Shown here one piece after another: positions 1 to 5,437 of a DNA stretch of 6,064 bases. The position numbers were made by a program, and so were the translations under genes. Under the pieces are notes generated by a model, which saw only the letters and a list, made by a program, of their open reading frames with translations, searched no databases and was not told the origin of the DNA. Every line of letters starts with the position of its first letter. Position 1 is the first letter of the stretch. This DNA comes from Competibacteraceae bacterium UBA2792 (GTDB taxonomy: Bacteria; Pseudomonadota; Gammaproteobacteria; Competibacterales; Competibacteraceae). The DNA is taken from assembly GCA_002352125.1 (NCBI GenBank), contig DEHU01000119.1:1-6064 (forward strand). Direction: 5' to 3'.

Positions 1-1009
1 TGCCGGTCTTGTCGGAGCAGATCACGTTCACGGCGCCGAGCGTTTCCACCGCCGGCAGCCGGCGCACGATGGCGTTGCGTCGGGCCATGCGCTGGACGCC
101 GATAGCCAGGATGATGGTCATGATGGCCGGCAACCCTTCGGGAATGGCCGCCACCGCCAACGCGACCGCCGCCATGAACATATCGTCGGCCGGTTGGTTG
201 CGCCAGAATACGCCAAGCAGAAAGGTCGCCGCCGCCGCCAGCACGATGGCCGCGCTCAACCAGCGGCCGAACTGCGCCATCTGCCGCAGCAGCGGGGTGG
301 TCATGCTTTCCACCTGTTCCAGCAGCACGCTGATGCGGCCGATCTCGGTGTGTTCGCCGGTCGCTGCCACCACGCCAACGCCCTGCCCGTAGCTGACCAG
401 CGTGCCGGAATAAGCCATGTCGGTCCGGTCGCCGATGGCTGCTTCGGTTGTCACTGGATCGATGTTTTTTTCGATCGCTTCCGCCTCGCCGGTCAGCGCA
501 GCTTCCTGGATGCGCAGGTTCTTGGTTTCGATCAGCCGCAGATCGGCGGGCACTTTGTCGCCGGATTGCAGCAGCACCCAGTCGCCCGGTACCAAGTCTT
601 CGGCGGGAATTTCCCGGCGTTGACCGTCGCGCAGCACCAAGGCGCGCAACGATAACATCTTGCGGATAGCGGCCAGCGCGGATTCTGCTTTGCCTTCCTG
701 CACGAAACCGACGATGGCGTTGATGACGACCACGCCCAGAATCACGCCGGTATCGACGGCGTGGCCCAATAGGGCAGTGATGGCAGCCGAGATCAGCAGC
801 ACGTAGATCAGCACGTTGTGGAACTGGAGCAGGAAGCGGATCACCGGTCCCTGCTGCGTGGGGGGGCGCAGCCGGTTGGGGCCGTGGACGGCGAGCCGTT
901 CGATGGCTTTCGAAGCGCTCAATCCGCCGGCTGCGGTATCCAGTTCGCGCAAGACCTGTTCGACGGGCAGCGCGTGCCAATGGGGTTGCACGGGGGTTGA
1001 TGGTTGCAT
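1..1009 (-). CDS. P2-type cation-transporting ATPase, N-terminal part (partial, cut by window edge)
   Basis: Inner-membrane pump that couples ATP hydrolysis to cation transport, most like Ca2+ ATPases of the SERCA/PacL group. The visible 336 residues contain, in order, the cation-ATPase N-terminal domain (about 10-80), TM1 and TM2 (about 64-104), the actuator domain with TGEA at 173-176, TM3 (about 250-268), TM4 with AIPEGLPA at 288-295, and the phosphorylation motif CSDKTG at 331-336 with D333 as phosphate acceptor. PEGLP is the P2 signature, and its E291 matches the SERCA ion-site glutamate. The motif normally written TGES reads TGEA here, but the catalytic E175 is kept. The ATG at 1009 is supported by GGAAAG about 6 nt upstream and by a normal N-terminus. 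The P and N domains and TM5-10 lie outside the window, so the ion (Ca2+, Mg2+, Mn2+ or other) cannot be fixed. The gene follows the Fnr-like gene on the same strand after a 368-bp gap, so it probably has its own promoter. Confidence 0.95.
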   Translation of the reverse strand, partial: MQPSTPVQPHWHALPVEQVLRELDTAAGGLSASKAIERLAVHGPNRLRPPTQQGPVIRFLLQFHNVLIYVLLISAAITALLGHAVDTGVILGVVVINAIVGFVQEGKAESALAAIRKMLSLRALVLRDGQRREIPAEDLVPGDWVLLQSGDKVPADLRLIETKNLRIQEAALTGEAEAIEKNIDPVTTEAAIGDRTDMAYSGTLVSYGQGVGVVAATGEHTEIGRISVLLEQVESMTTPLLRQMAQFGRWLSAAIVLAAAATFLLGVFWRNQPADDMFMAAVALAVAAIPEGLPAIMTIILAIGVQRMARRNAIVRRLPAVETLGAVNVICSDKTG

Positions 1010-1377
1010 GATCGCTTTCCGACCGTTGAAATTTCGCCGGGATTGGGCGGTGAATGGATGTTTTGGCTCGCATGGACAGCTATTGTTCGCCGCCGGCCCG
1101 ATACGGGGCGGGAAAGGTTCCTTCGATGCGCGAAGAGCCGGTTCGAGTATTTGAGAATTCGCAATGCATCCAAGGCTAACTGGGTGGCAAACTGGCAAAA
1201 CGGATGCCGGCTGGTTGGCTGGGACGAGCGGAACTCGTGGCATCGCGCCAGGAATCCGGTGCGTCGCTAGCACTTGTTCGCATTAATTGTAAGGTTTTAT
1301 GGCCGATCATGCTGCTATCAAGCCAACAAATGCTAAGGGCTAAGGGGTCTGGCCATCAGTGGTGCGGGGCTTGCGGA
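1010..1377. other. Gene-free stretch between the ATPase and the Fnr-like gene
   Basis: No convincing gene is seen on either strand in these 368 bases. Short open frames here lack a ribosome site and recognisable protein sequence. The stretch must hold the 3' end of the regulator transcript and the leader of the ATPase. Small structures seen are a 5-bp hairpin (ACGAG/CTCGT around 1234-1248), a tandem CTAAGGG pair near 1333-1347 and a tandem TGGCAAAC-like pair near 1187-1202. I looked for a yybP-ykoY-type manganese riboswitch core on the minus strand and did not find one. Confidence 0.6.
1294..1321 (-). promoter_or_regulatory. Candidate sigma70 promoter for the ATPase gene
   Basis: On the minus strand TTGATA (1321-1316, 5 of 6 to the -35 consensus) is followed after 16 nt by TAAAAC (1299-1294, 4 of 6 to the -10 consensus). 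A better -10-like TACAAT lies just downstream (1291-1286) but has no good -35 partner. If used, the promoter would give the ATPase mRNA a leader of roughly 280 nt. This is motif matching by eye only. Confidence 0.25.
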
Positions 1378-2088
1378 TCATTCCTCGCCATCGGCGATAC
1401 GGCGCAAGGTTTCTTGGTCGCAATTCTGGAGATGAGCATCCTGATCGCGTAGCAATCCTTGCCGCCGCAGCTCGGCGATGGTGCGGCTGACGGTCTCGGT
1501 GGTCAACCCCACCATCGCGGCCATGTCCTCGCGTCCGAAAAGCCGCAGGCGATGGTCGGAAGCCGGGCAGGCCAGCCGCAGCAACAGCCGCGCTACCCGC
1601 TGGCGGGCGGTGCCGGTGGTAAATTGAGTCAGCCAGGCATCGGCTTCGTTTAGTGCTTGCTGCCAGCGTGCCATCAACGCCTGGTAGATGCGTGGCTGCT
1701 CGCGGCCCAGCTCGTCGATGACGTCGGCCGGGATCGCGCAGATGTCGCAATCGGTGAGAGCGATGGCGTCGTGCTGGTAAGGTTGGCGAACCAGCGTTTC
1801 CAGACCGAGGGCATCGCTGTCCCGCAACAGGCGCACGATGCGCTGGCTGCCGTCGGGCAGGTATTGCACCAGTTTCATCGCGCCGCTTCGCAGGGTGAAC
1901 AGGGTATCGCGCCGCTCCTGCGCGCGATACAAGAAAGCCCGGGGAGCCAAAATCACCGTTTCGATGGGCTGATGGATATGGCGAAAACCCAGCTCTTCCA
2001 GCCCGGCGAACAGCGCCGAGTCGCGAATCGCACAATGGAGGCATTTGCTTTCGTCCGATCCAATCGTCGGCGATGAAATGGATTTCAT
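1378..2088 (-). CDS. Crp/Fnr-family transcriptional regulator, Fnr-like
   Basis: Cytoplasmic DNA-binding regulator of 236 residues, close to the usual Fnr length. An N-terminal cysteine segment (C16-x2-C19) is followed by a cyclic-nucleotide-binding-type beta-roll (about 30-125), a dimerisation helix (about 128-158) and a winged helix-turn-helix (about 160-225). The recognition helix reads TTETVSRTIAEL, keeping the E-x-x-S-R pattern (E198, S201, R202) with which E. coli Fnr reads TTGAT-N4-ATCAA. C117 in DICAIP aligns with Fnr Cys122 (VCEIP). C16 and C19 fit Fnr Cys20 and Cys23, but the Cys29 position is A25; C114 is an extra nearby cysteine. It may therefore sense O2, NO or redox with an altered cluster, or not carry a cluster. 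The ATG at 2088 is chosen because it puts the cysteines at a normal distance; longer in-frame starts would run into the divergent gene at 2204. The Shine-Dalgarno is weak (GGATGA). It probably controls itself and the divergent cluster. Confidence 0.93.
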   Translation of the reverse strand: MKSISSPTIGSDESKCLHCAIRDSALFAGLEELGFRHIHQPIETVILAPRAFLYRAQERRDTLFTLRSGAMKLVQYLPDGSQRIVRLLRDSDALGLETLVRQPYQHDAIALTDCDICAIPADVIDELGREQPRIYQALMARWQQALNEADAWLTQFTTGTARQRVARLLLRLACPASDHRLRLFGREDMAAMVGLTTETVSRTIAELRRQGLLRDQDAHLQNCDQETLRRIADGEE

Positions 2089-2118
2089 GAGGTCATCCGC
2101 GTTTGCGCGCAACGGTCT

Positions 2119-2132
2119 TGTTTCGAGAAACA
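2119..2132. promoter_or_regulatory. Perfect 14-bp inverted repeat, candidate operator
   Basis: TGTTTCGAGAAACA is a palindrome with 6-bp arms and a GA centre, lying between the divergent regulator and the NifX-like gene. Its 5-4-5 layout is the same size as an Fnr box, but the half-site TGTTT is not the standard TTGAT. It lies 31 bp upstream of the regulator start. It may bind the regulator encoded next door or another dimeric factor. Confidence 0.4.
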
Positions 2133-2136
2133 GTAG

Positions 2137-2150
2137 CTGATCCAGATTAG
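2137..2150. promoter_or_regulatory. Degenerate Fnr-box-like site
   Basis: CTGATCCAGATTAG matches 7 of the 10 fixed positions of TTGAT-N4-ATCAA. Its centre is 18 bp from the centre of the perfect palindrome at 2119-2132, close to two helical turns, so the two could be read from nearly the same face of the DNA. The recognition helix of the adjacent regulator is Fnr-type, which makes an Fnr-like site here plausible, but a 7/10 match can occur by chance. Confidence 0.3.
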
Positions 2151-2173
2151 GAGCGCTGTAGAGCTTCGAAGGT

Positions 2174-2191
2174 TTCGCGAGAGTTCGCGAA
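2174..2191 (+). promoter_or_regulatory. 5'-leader hairpin touching the Shine-Dalgarno of the NifX-like gene
   Basis: TTCGCGA (2174-2180), loop GAGT, and TCGCGAA (2185-2191) form a perfect 7-bp stem, extendable by one U-G pair. The right arm contains the first two bases of the AAGGAG ribosome site (2190-2195), which lies 8 nt before the ATG at 2204. If transcription starts upstream of 2174, the hairpin would sit against or partly cover the ribosome site and could limit translation. As DNA, the same bases also hold two TCGCGA palindromes. Confidence 0.45.
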
Positions 2192-2203
2192 GGAGACATC
2201 GAC

Positions 2204-2581
2204 ATGAAAATTGCCGTCACGAGCCAGAATCGGCGGACGATTACCGAGCATGCGGGCAAATGCCGCAAGTTCTGGGTTTACGATATCGAAGACGGTCAAA
2301 TCGCGGGCAAGACCTTGCTGGAGCTGCCTATCGAGCAGTCTTTTCACGAGAGTTCGCCGCGCGAACCGCATCCGTTGGATGCCGTGCAAGTGCTGATCGC
2401 CGGGAGCATGGGGTCCGGTTTGAGCCACCGCCTTGCCGTTAAGGGCATCGTCGCCTTGATTACTTCGGAAACTGACCCGGACCGGGCGGTCATCACCTAC
2501 CTGGACGGATCGCTGGCGATCGGATCGCCGAAACCGCACGCTCACGGGAAAGACGAGCGTCCGTCACCATTGCTTTCATAA
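2204..2581 (+). CDS. Small NifX/NifB-type iron-molybdenum cluster-binding family protein
   Basis: A 125-residue single-domain protein of the dinitrogenase iron-molybdenum cofactor biosynthesis fold (the family of NifX, NafY, the NifB C-terminus and the orange protein ORP). It opens with MKIAVTSQNRRTITEHAGKC, a typical start for stand-alone members. Candidate ligands are H16, C20, H48, H56 and H75, plus H112 and H114 in a charged tail (KPHAHGKDERP). The LIAGSMGSGLSHRL segment (64-77) is the usual glycine-rich turn, and VKGIVALITSE (79-89) the following strand. Family members bind or carry metal-sulfur clusters, but many occur outside nitrogen fixation, and no nif genes are seen here, so a nitrogenase role should not be assumed. 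The start has a strong AAGGAG 8 nt upstream. It is the first gene of the plus-strand cluster and is followed after 32 bp by the DsrE-like gene. Confidence 0.88.
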   Translation: MKIAVTSQNRRTITEHAGKCRKFWVYDIEDGQIAGKTLLELPIEQSFHESSPREPHPLDAVQVLIAGSMGSGLSHRLAVKGIVALITSETDPDRAVITYLDGSLAIGSPKPHAHGKDERPSPLLS

Positions 2582-2613
2582 CCCCCATCGAGCTATCCGA
2601 TAAGGAGCGACCC

Positions 2614-3033
2614 ATGCAGTTTTTTTTACGAGTAATGCTAGCCTTTGCCTTGGTCGTTGGCGGTGCCGTCAACCCGACTTTTGCGGGAAATGATGACCCG
2701 CTTTTCGTAAATCTCACTACGGACGATGCGCATCGCGCCAATATGGGAATCTCTTTTGGCAAAAGTCAACTGGAACGCGGGCATCCCTTGACGATTTTCC
2801 TCAACGACAAAGGCGTCCTCATCGGCTCCAAGGAAAATGCTACAAAATTCGCCGACCACCAGAAAATGCTCGGCGAACTGGCGAGCAAAGGCGCCGTCGT
2901 TTTGGTTTGCCCGATGTGCATGAAGCATTACGGCGTGAAAGAAGCCGATTTGTTGCCCGGCCTGAAAGTAGGGAACCCCGAGCTCACCGGTGGCGCCTTA
3001 TTCAAAGACAATACCAAGACGCTGACTTGGTGA
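2614..3033 (+). CDS. Exported DsrE-like protein with a CPMC motif
   Basis: A 139-residue protein with a clear Sec signal peptide: FFLR n-region, a hydrophobic core over about 7-19, and a likely cut after A24 (TFA|GN). The mature part of about 115 residues has the DsrE/DsrF/YchN-like alpha-beta fold: first strand PLFVNLTTDD (29-38), helix with AHRANMGISFGK, second strand PLTIFLNDKGV, then a helix and GAVVLVCPMCMKHYGV (93-108), and a LKVGNPEL segment. C99 and C102 form a C-P-M-C pair just after a hydrophobic strand, where cytoplasmic DsrE and TusD carry their sulfur-transfer cysteine. By family analogy it may handle sulfane sulfur, thiols or metal in the periplasm; this is inference. Start supported by AAGGAG 6 nt upstream. 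It follows the NifX-like gene closely, most likely in one operon. Confidence 0.85.
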   Translation: MQFFLRVMLAFALVVGGAVNPTFAGNDDPLFVNLTTDDAHRANMGISFGKSQLERGHPLTIFLNDKGVLIGSKENATKFADHQKMLGELASKGAVVLVCPMCMKHYGVKEADLLPGLKVGNPELTGGALFKDNTKTLTW

Positions 3034-3060
3034 GTTAAGATCGAACGGTCCATACAACTC

Positions 3061-3079
3061 GACCCGCTGGCAGCGGGTC
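3061..3079 (+). repeat. Perfect inverted repeat between the DsrE-like and methyltransferase genes
   Basis: GACCCGCT and AGCGGGTC are perfect complements around a 3-nt GGC loop. The GC-rich hairpin lies 27 bp after the DsrE-like stop and 21 bp before the methyltransferase start. No T-run follows, so it is not a standard intrinsic terminator. It may protect the upstream mRNA end, cause a pause, or lower expression of the two later genes. Confidence 0.5.
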
Positions 3080-3099
3080 TCAGCGCACCGAGCATCGCG

Positions 3100-3711
3100 A
3101 TGCATTTCGACGACAAGGCCAAAACTTGGGACTCCGATCCGATCAAGCGGGAGCGAGCATTTGCCGTCGCCGCCGCGATCCGGCGGCGAATACCGTTATC
3201 GTCCGACTGGCACGCGCTCGAATACGGCTGCGGGACGGGACTGCTGAGTTTCGCCTTGCACGCCGAATTGAGCCGAATCACGCTGGCCGACAGCTCGCCA
3301 GGGATGCTGGCGGTGTTGGAGGACAAGATTGCCGCTACTGGTTTTTCCCATCTGCATCCGCTCGCGCTCGATCTGGTGACGGACCCGCCGCCTGCCGAAC
3401 GCTACGATCTGATTTACACCCTGATGACCTTGCACCACGTCGCCGATGTCGGCCGGTTGTTGCGAGCTTTGCACGGCCTGCTGCGGCCGGGCGGTTGGCT
3501 GGCCATCGCCGATCTGGATCGGGAAGACGGCTCGTTTCACGGCCCCGGTTTTACCGGCCACAACGGTTTCGACCGAACTGCGTTGCGGGTGCAACTGATG
3601 CGCGCAGGGTTCGATGAAGTGGATTTTTCGACCTGCTACGCGATGAAAAAGGCGACCGACCGGGGGGTGCGGGAATATCCGTTGTTCTTGGCAGTCGCGA
3701 ACCGGCCATAG
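3100..3711 (+). CDS. Class I SAM-dependent methyltransferase
   Basis: A 203-residue cytoplasmic Rossmann-fold methyltransferase. Motif I is ALEYGCGTGLLSF (39-51) with the glycine-rich GCGTG loop. D64 in TLADSS is the acidic end of strand 2 that usually binds the ribose hydroxyls. ALDL (89-92) fits the adenine-contacting motif, YDLIYTLMTLHHV (102-114) is motif IV, and LLRPGGWLAIADLDREDGSF (127-146) is the usual post-motif strand and turn. The HGPGFTGHNGFDR segment (147-159) and FSTCYAMKK (176-184) probably line the substrate site, but the substrate cannot be predicted. The start at 3100 gives MHFDDKAKTWD, the normal N-terminus of this subfamily; the ribosome site is poor (a GAG about 7 nt upstream), unlike those of the other three genes in the cluster. 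A hairpin lies just upstream, and a 66-bp gap separates it from the MBL-fold gene. Confidence 0.92.
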   Translation: MHFDDKAKTWDSDPIKRERAFAVAAAIRRRIPLSSDWHALEYGCGTGLLSFALHAELSRITLADSSPGMLAVLEDKIAATGFSHLHPLALDLVTDPPPAERYDLIYTLMTLHHVADVGRLLRALHGLLRPGGWLAIADLDREDGSFHGPGFTGHNGFDRTALRVQLMRAGFDEVDFSTCYAMKKATDRGVREYPLFLAVANRP

Positions 3712-3777
3712 CGCGGACGACGGCGCGCTCGCCGGGTTCCGGTCCAGAAACGAATCTGTCCGAAGGAGGTTATCGCC

Positions 3778-4713
3778 ATGTCAACCACCGCTCAAACCCT
3801 CGATATCGGCGTCCTGCGACGATTGACGATTCGCTGCATTTCCGAAACCGGCTGGTTCGACACCGCCACCGTGTTCGGCGACATCAAGGAAGCCGGCGGT
3901 GCCGAAACCGATCAATATACTATTCCCTGGCCGCCGTTCGGCGCGCTGCACGCGGATAACGCAGCCGGCTTTTCGGCGCTACTGGAAGCCGAGGCGACCG
4001 ATGGTACCGCGCGCCGGTTGCTGTTCGATACCGGCTGGAATCCGGCCTGGATGGACCGCCGTTTCGCCGAGGAGGGTATCGACGAACTGTTGCGGCAAGA
4101 CCAAATCGAGGCGTTGGTCATCAGCCACGAGCATTTCGATCACTTCTGGGGGATCGGCTCGACGCTCAAGCATTGTCCCGGCATCACGATTTACGTCCCC
4201 GAAGGTTTCCATCCGGCGGGGTTTGCGCACATCAAAAAGCAGGGACATACCGGCGAGGTGGTCACCGTGCCGACCGATCGACCGCTGGTGCTGTTTCCTG
4301 GGCTGGCGCTGGCTGGTTTCCCCATGCATACCCTCTTGAAAGTCGATGGCGAAAACGTCCTGTACGCCAATCTTCAGGACCGGGGCCTGACGATGGTGAC
4401 CGGCTGCGGTCACGGCGGCGTGCTGAATCTGTTGGACTACGCCCGCCGGACGTTCCAAGGCGGCGAGCGCATCCACGCGATCTACGGGGGATTGCACATT
4501 TCGCCATTGGAAGATTGGGACGAGGCGCGGGAGCAAGTCGTCAATGTCTTGGGCGGCTACGGCATCGCCAAAGTGGCGTGCAATCACTGCACCGGGCGCA
4601 CCGCCGTCGAGAAAATGCTGGAGCGGGGTTTGCCGGTGGTGCGCGGCACAGCTCGCAATGGCTCGCAAACGAATCTGTTCATCGGCAACGGCGATGTGCT
4701 GGAACTGGGATAA
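3778..4713 (+). CDS. MBL-fold metal-dependent hydrolase, dihydropterin-synthase-like (COG1237 type)
   Basis: A 311-residue metallo-beta-lactamase-fold enzyme. LLFDTGWN (81-88) is the early strand, and ISHEHFDHFWG (115-125) is the H-x-H-x-D-H metal motif (H117, H119, D121, H122). VTGCGHGGVLNLLDYA (207-222) supplies H212, YGGLHI (236-241) supplies H240, and ACNHCTG (267-273) is the C-terminal signature of the branch that includes M. jannaschii MJ0301, annotated as 7,8-dihydropterin-6-yl-methyl-ribofuranosyl-aminobenzene 5'-phosphate synthase. That name is often carried over to bacteria that lack methanopterin, so the real substrate is open. No signal peptide is seen. The start is set by a consensus AAGGAGGT (3763-3770) 7 nt before the ATG, the strongest ribosome site in the window. 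It is the last gene of the plus-strand cluster. Confidence 0.92.
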   Translation: MSTTAQTLDIGVLRRLTIRCISETGWFDTATVFGDIKEAGGAETDQYTIPWPPFGALHADNAAGFSALLEAEATDGTARRLLFDTGWNPAWMDRRFAEEGIDELLRQDQIEALVISHEHFDHFWGIGSTLKHCPGITIYVPEGFHPAGFAHIKKQGHTGEVVTVPTDRPLVLFPGLALAGFPMHTLLKVDGENVLYANLQDRGLTMVTGCGHGGVLNLLDYARRTFQGGERIHAIYGGLHISPLEDWDEAREQVVNVLGGYGIAKVACNHCTGRTAVEKMLERGLPVVRGTARNGSQTNLFIGNGDVLELG

Positions 4714-4734
4714 CCGCGCGGATCGAGCCCGCGG
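4714..4734 (+). terminator. Weak hairpin just after the MBL-fold gene
   Basis: CCGCG-(C)-GG (4714-4721, one bulged C), loop ATCGAG, and CCCGCGG (4728-4734) form a 7-bp GC stem directly after the TAA stop. It is followed by CGTTCTG rather than a T-run, so it would be a weak or Rho-assisted end for the plus-strand cluster. Confidence 0.3.
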
Positions 4735-4791
4735 CGTTCTGCGTAGGCGCCGGTCTGTCGCAACGTTCACCTGAACCTCAACGTAAGGGGG

Positions 4792-4935
4792 TTGAAGCAA
4801 TCCGCCACCTTGGCCATCAACGAGAAAAGCACCCAGCTCATCCGGGATGGACGAAAGGCCTTCCCGGAGCTTTATTGCCCTAACGTCGTTCATGCCGTGG
4901 AAGCTCTCGACCGCTGGGTGCAGCAACAGGTTTGA
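4792..4935 (+). pseudogene. Probable remnant of a class I aminotransferase gene (internally deleted)
   Basis: A 47-codon open stretch starting at a TTG codon encodes (L)KQSATLAINEKSTQLIRDG. This resembles the conserved N-terminus of PLP-dependent class I/II aminotransferases, which usually begin like PSATLAINERSRxLxxxG and then continue into a GLGQSPFP motif. Here that motif, the PLP lysine and the rest of the enzyme are absent. The frame instead runs into AFPELYCPNVVHAVEALDRW and stops with TGA at 4933. The second half could be the C-terminal helix of the same family, which would mean the two ends were joined by a large in-frame deletion. The resemblance is from memory, not an alignment. No good ribosome site at proper spacing is seen (AAGGGGG directly abuts the TTG). 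A short real protein cannot be excluded. Confidence 0.5.
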
Positions 4936-4990
4936 CCGTTTTGCCATCGTTCCGGCAGGCGTCAGAACGCTTTGCGATCCGGAAAAGGAA

Positions 4991-5020
4991 AAGGCCCCAC
5001 AGCGCGGAGCCGGGGGCCTT
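4991..5020 (-). terminator. Intrinsic terminator of the phasin gene
   Basis: On the minus strand AAGGCCCC (5020-5013) and GGGGCCTT (4998-4991) form a perfect 8-bp stem with a 14-nt GC-rich loop, followed by TTCCTTTTCC. It begins 28 bp after the phasin stop. No T-run follows on the plus strand, so it acts mainly for the phasin, although the hairpin could also slow transcripts arriving from the convergent cluster. Confidence 0.75.
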
Positions 5021-5047
5021 GGGTTCGAACCGACGCGACGAAACCGC

Positions 5048-5437
5048 TTACTTCTTCAGAGATTTGATGCTCTCGTTCAGAGCTTCGACTCGTTTGGTCA
5101 GCTCCTGAATATCTTCTTGGGTTGGCACGCCCAAGCGGTTCAGAACCTGGGCGATGCGCTCTTGGAACAGCTCCTCCAGCCGGCCGATTTGCCGGCTGGC
5201 CTTGCCGCGAAACTTGACCACCTTACCCTTTGCCTCTTCGAAGCGAGCCTCGGCGGCTTTCTTGGCTTGCTTTTCGACTTTCTCGCCTTCCTCGACCAGC
5301 AACTGGAACAGCTTCTCGCTTTCTTCCTGGGTCTTGGCGTAAGCGCCCAGTCCGGCCAGCCAGATTTTATTGGCCGATTCGCGGATGTTGGTGGCGATGG
5401 GGGTTTCCGTGATGTTCTTCATCGCTACGGTTGCCAT
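5048..5437 (-). CDS. Phasin, polyhydroxyalkanoate granule-associated protein (PhaI/PhaF type)
   Basis: A 129-residue granule-surface protein of the PhaI/PhaF phasin family, expected to coat cytoplasmic PHA inclusions and limit their size and fusion. The family signature IWLAGLGAYAKTQEESEKLF (25-44) is followed by a long amphipathic, highly charged helix (about 45-100, rich in E and K), then the conserved RLGVPTQEDIQEL turn (101-113) and a short coiled-coil end, TKRVEALNESIKSLKK. There is no AlaLysPro-rich histone-like tail, so it is PhaI-like rather than PhaF-like in length. The start at 5437 is chosen over an in-frame ATG at 5452 because GAGGAG (5445-5450) sits 7 nt before it and overlaps the longer version. 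It is transcribed alone between a 168-bp upstream gap and its own terminator, and is convergent with the plus-strand cluster. No PHA synthase is in the window. Confidence 0.9.
   Translation of the reverse strand: MATVAMKNITETPIATNIRESANKIWLAGLGAYAKTQEESEKLFQLLVEEGEKVEKQAKKAAEARFEEAKGKVVKFRGKASRQIGRLEELFQERIAQVLNRLGVPTQEDIQELTKRVEALNESIKSLKK

Noticed and set aside
194..655. Plus-strand open frame of 153 codons
   Set aside because: It lies fully inside the ATPase gene on the other strand, whose actuator-domain and transmembrane motifs are clear.
1193..1208. TGGCAAAACGGATGCC as a sigma54 -24/-12 promoter on the plus strand
   Set aside because: It has GG-N10-GC spacing but a poor -12 element, and no plus-strand gene follows; the downstream gene is on the minus strand.
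1657..2076. Plus-strand open frame of 139 codons
   Set aside because: It is antisense to the Fnr-like regulator, which has a complete domain order; no ribosome site supports the plus-strand frame.
2089..2268. Longer N-terminus for the Fnr-like protein (up to 60 extra residues)
   Set aside because: It would overlap the start of the divergent NifX-like gene and put the cysteine segment far from the N-terminus; the added residues do not look like an Fnr N-terminus.
2204..2581. A nitrogen-fixation role for the NifX-like gene
   Set aside because: No nif structural or assembly gene is in the window, and stand-alone members of this fold are common in organisms that do not fix nitrogen.
3979..4947. 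A 322-codon open frame on the minus strand, longer than the MBL-fold gene it overlaps
   Set aside because: It is antisense to an MBL enzyme with a full metal-ligand set and a consensus ribosome site. Its own translation shows no recognisable domain, so it is a shadow of GC-rich codon use.
5021..5040. GGGTTCGAACC, resembling the T-loop of a tRNA
   Set aside because: The bases on either side do not form a 5-bp T-stem, and no acceptor, D or anticodon arms can be built around it. It is a short palindrome next to the phasin terminator.
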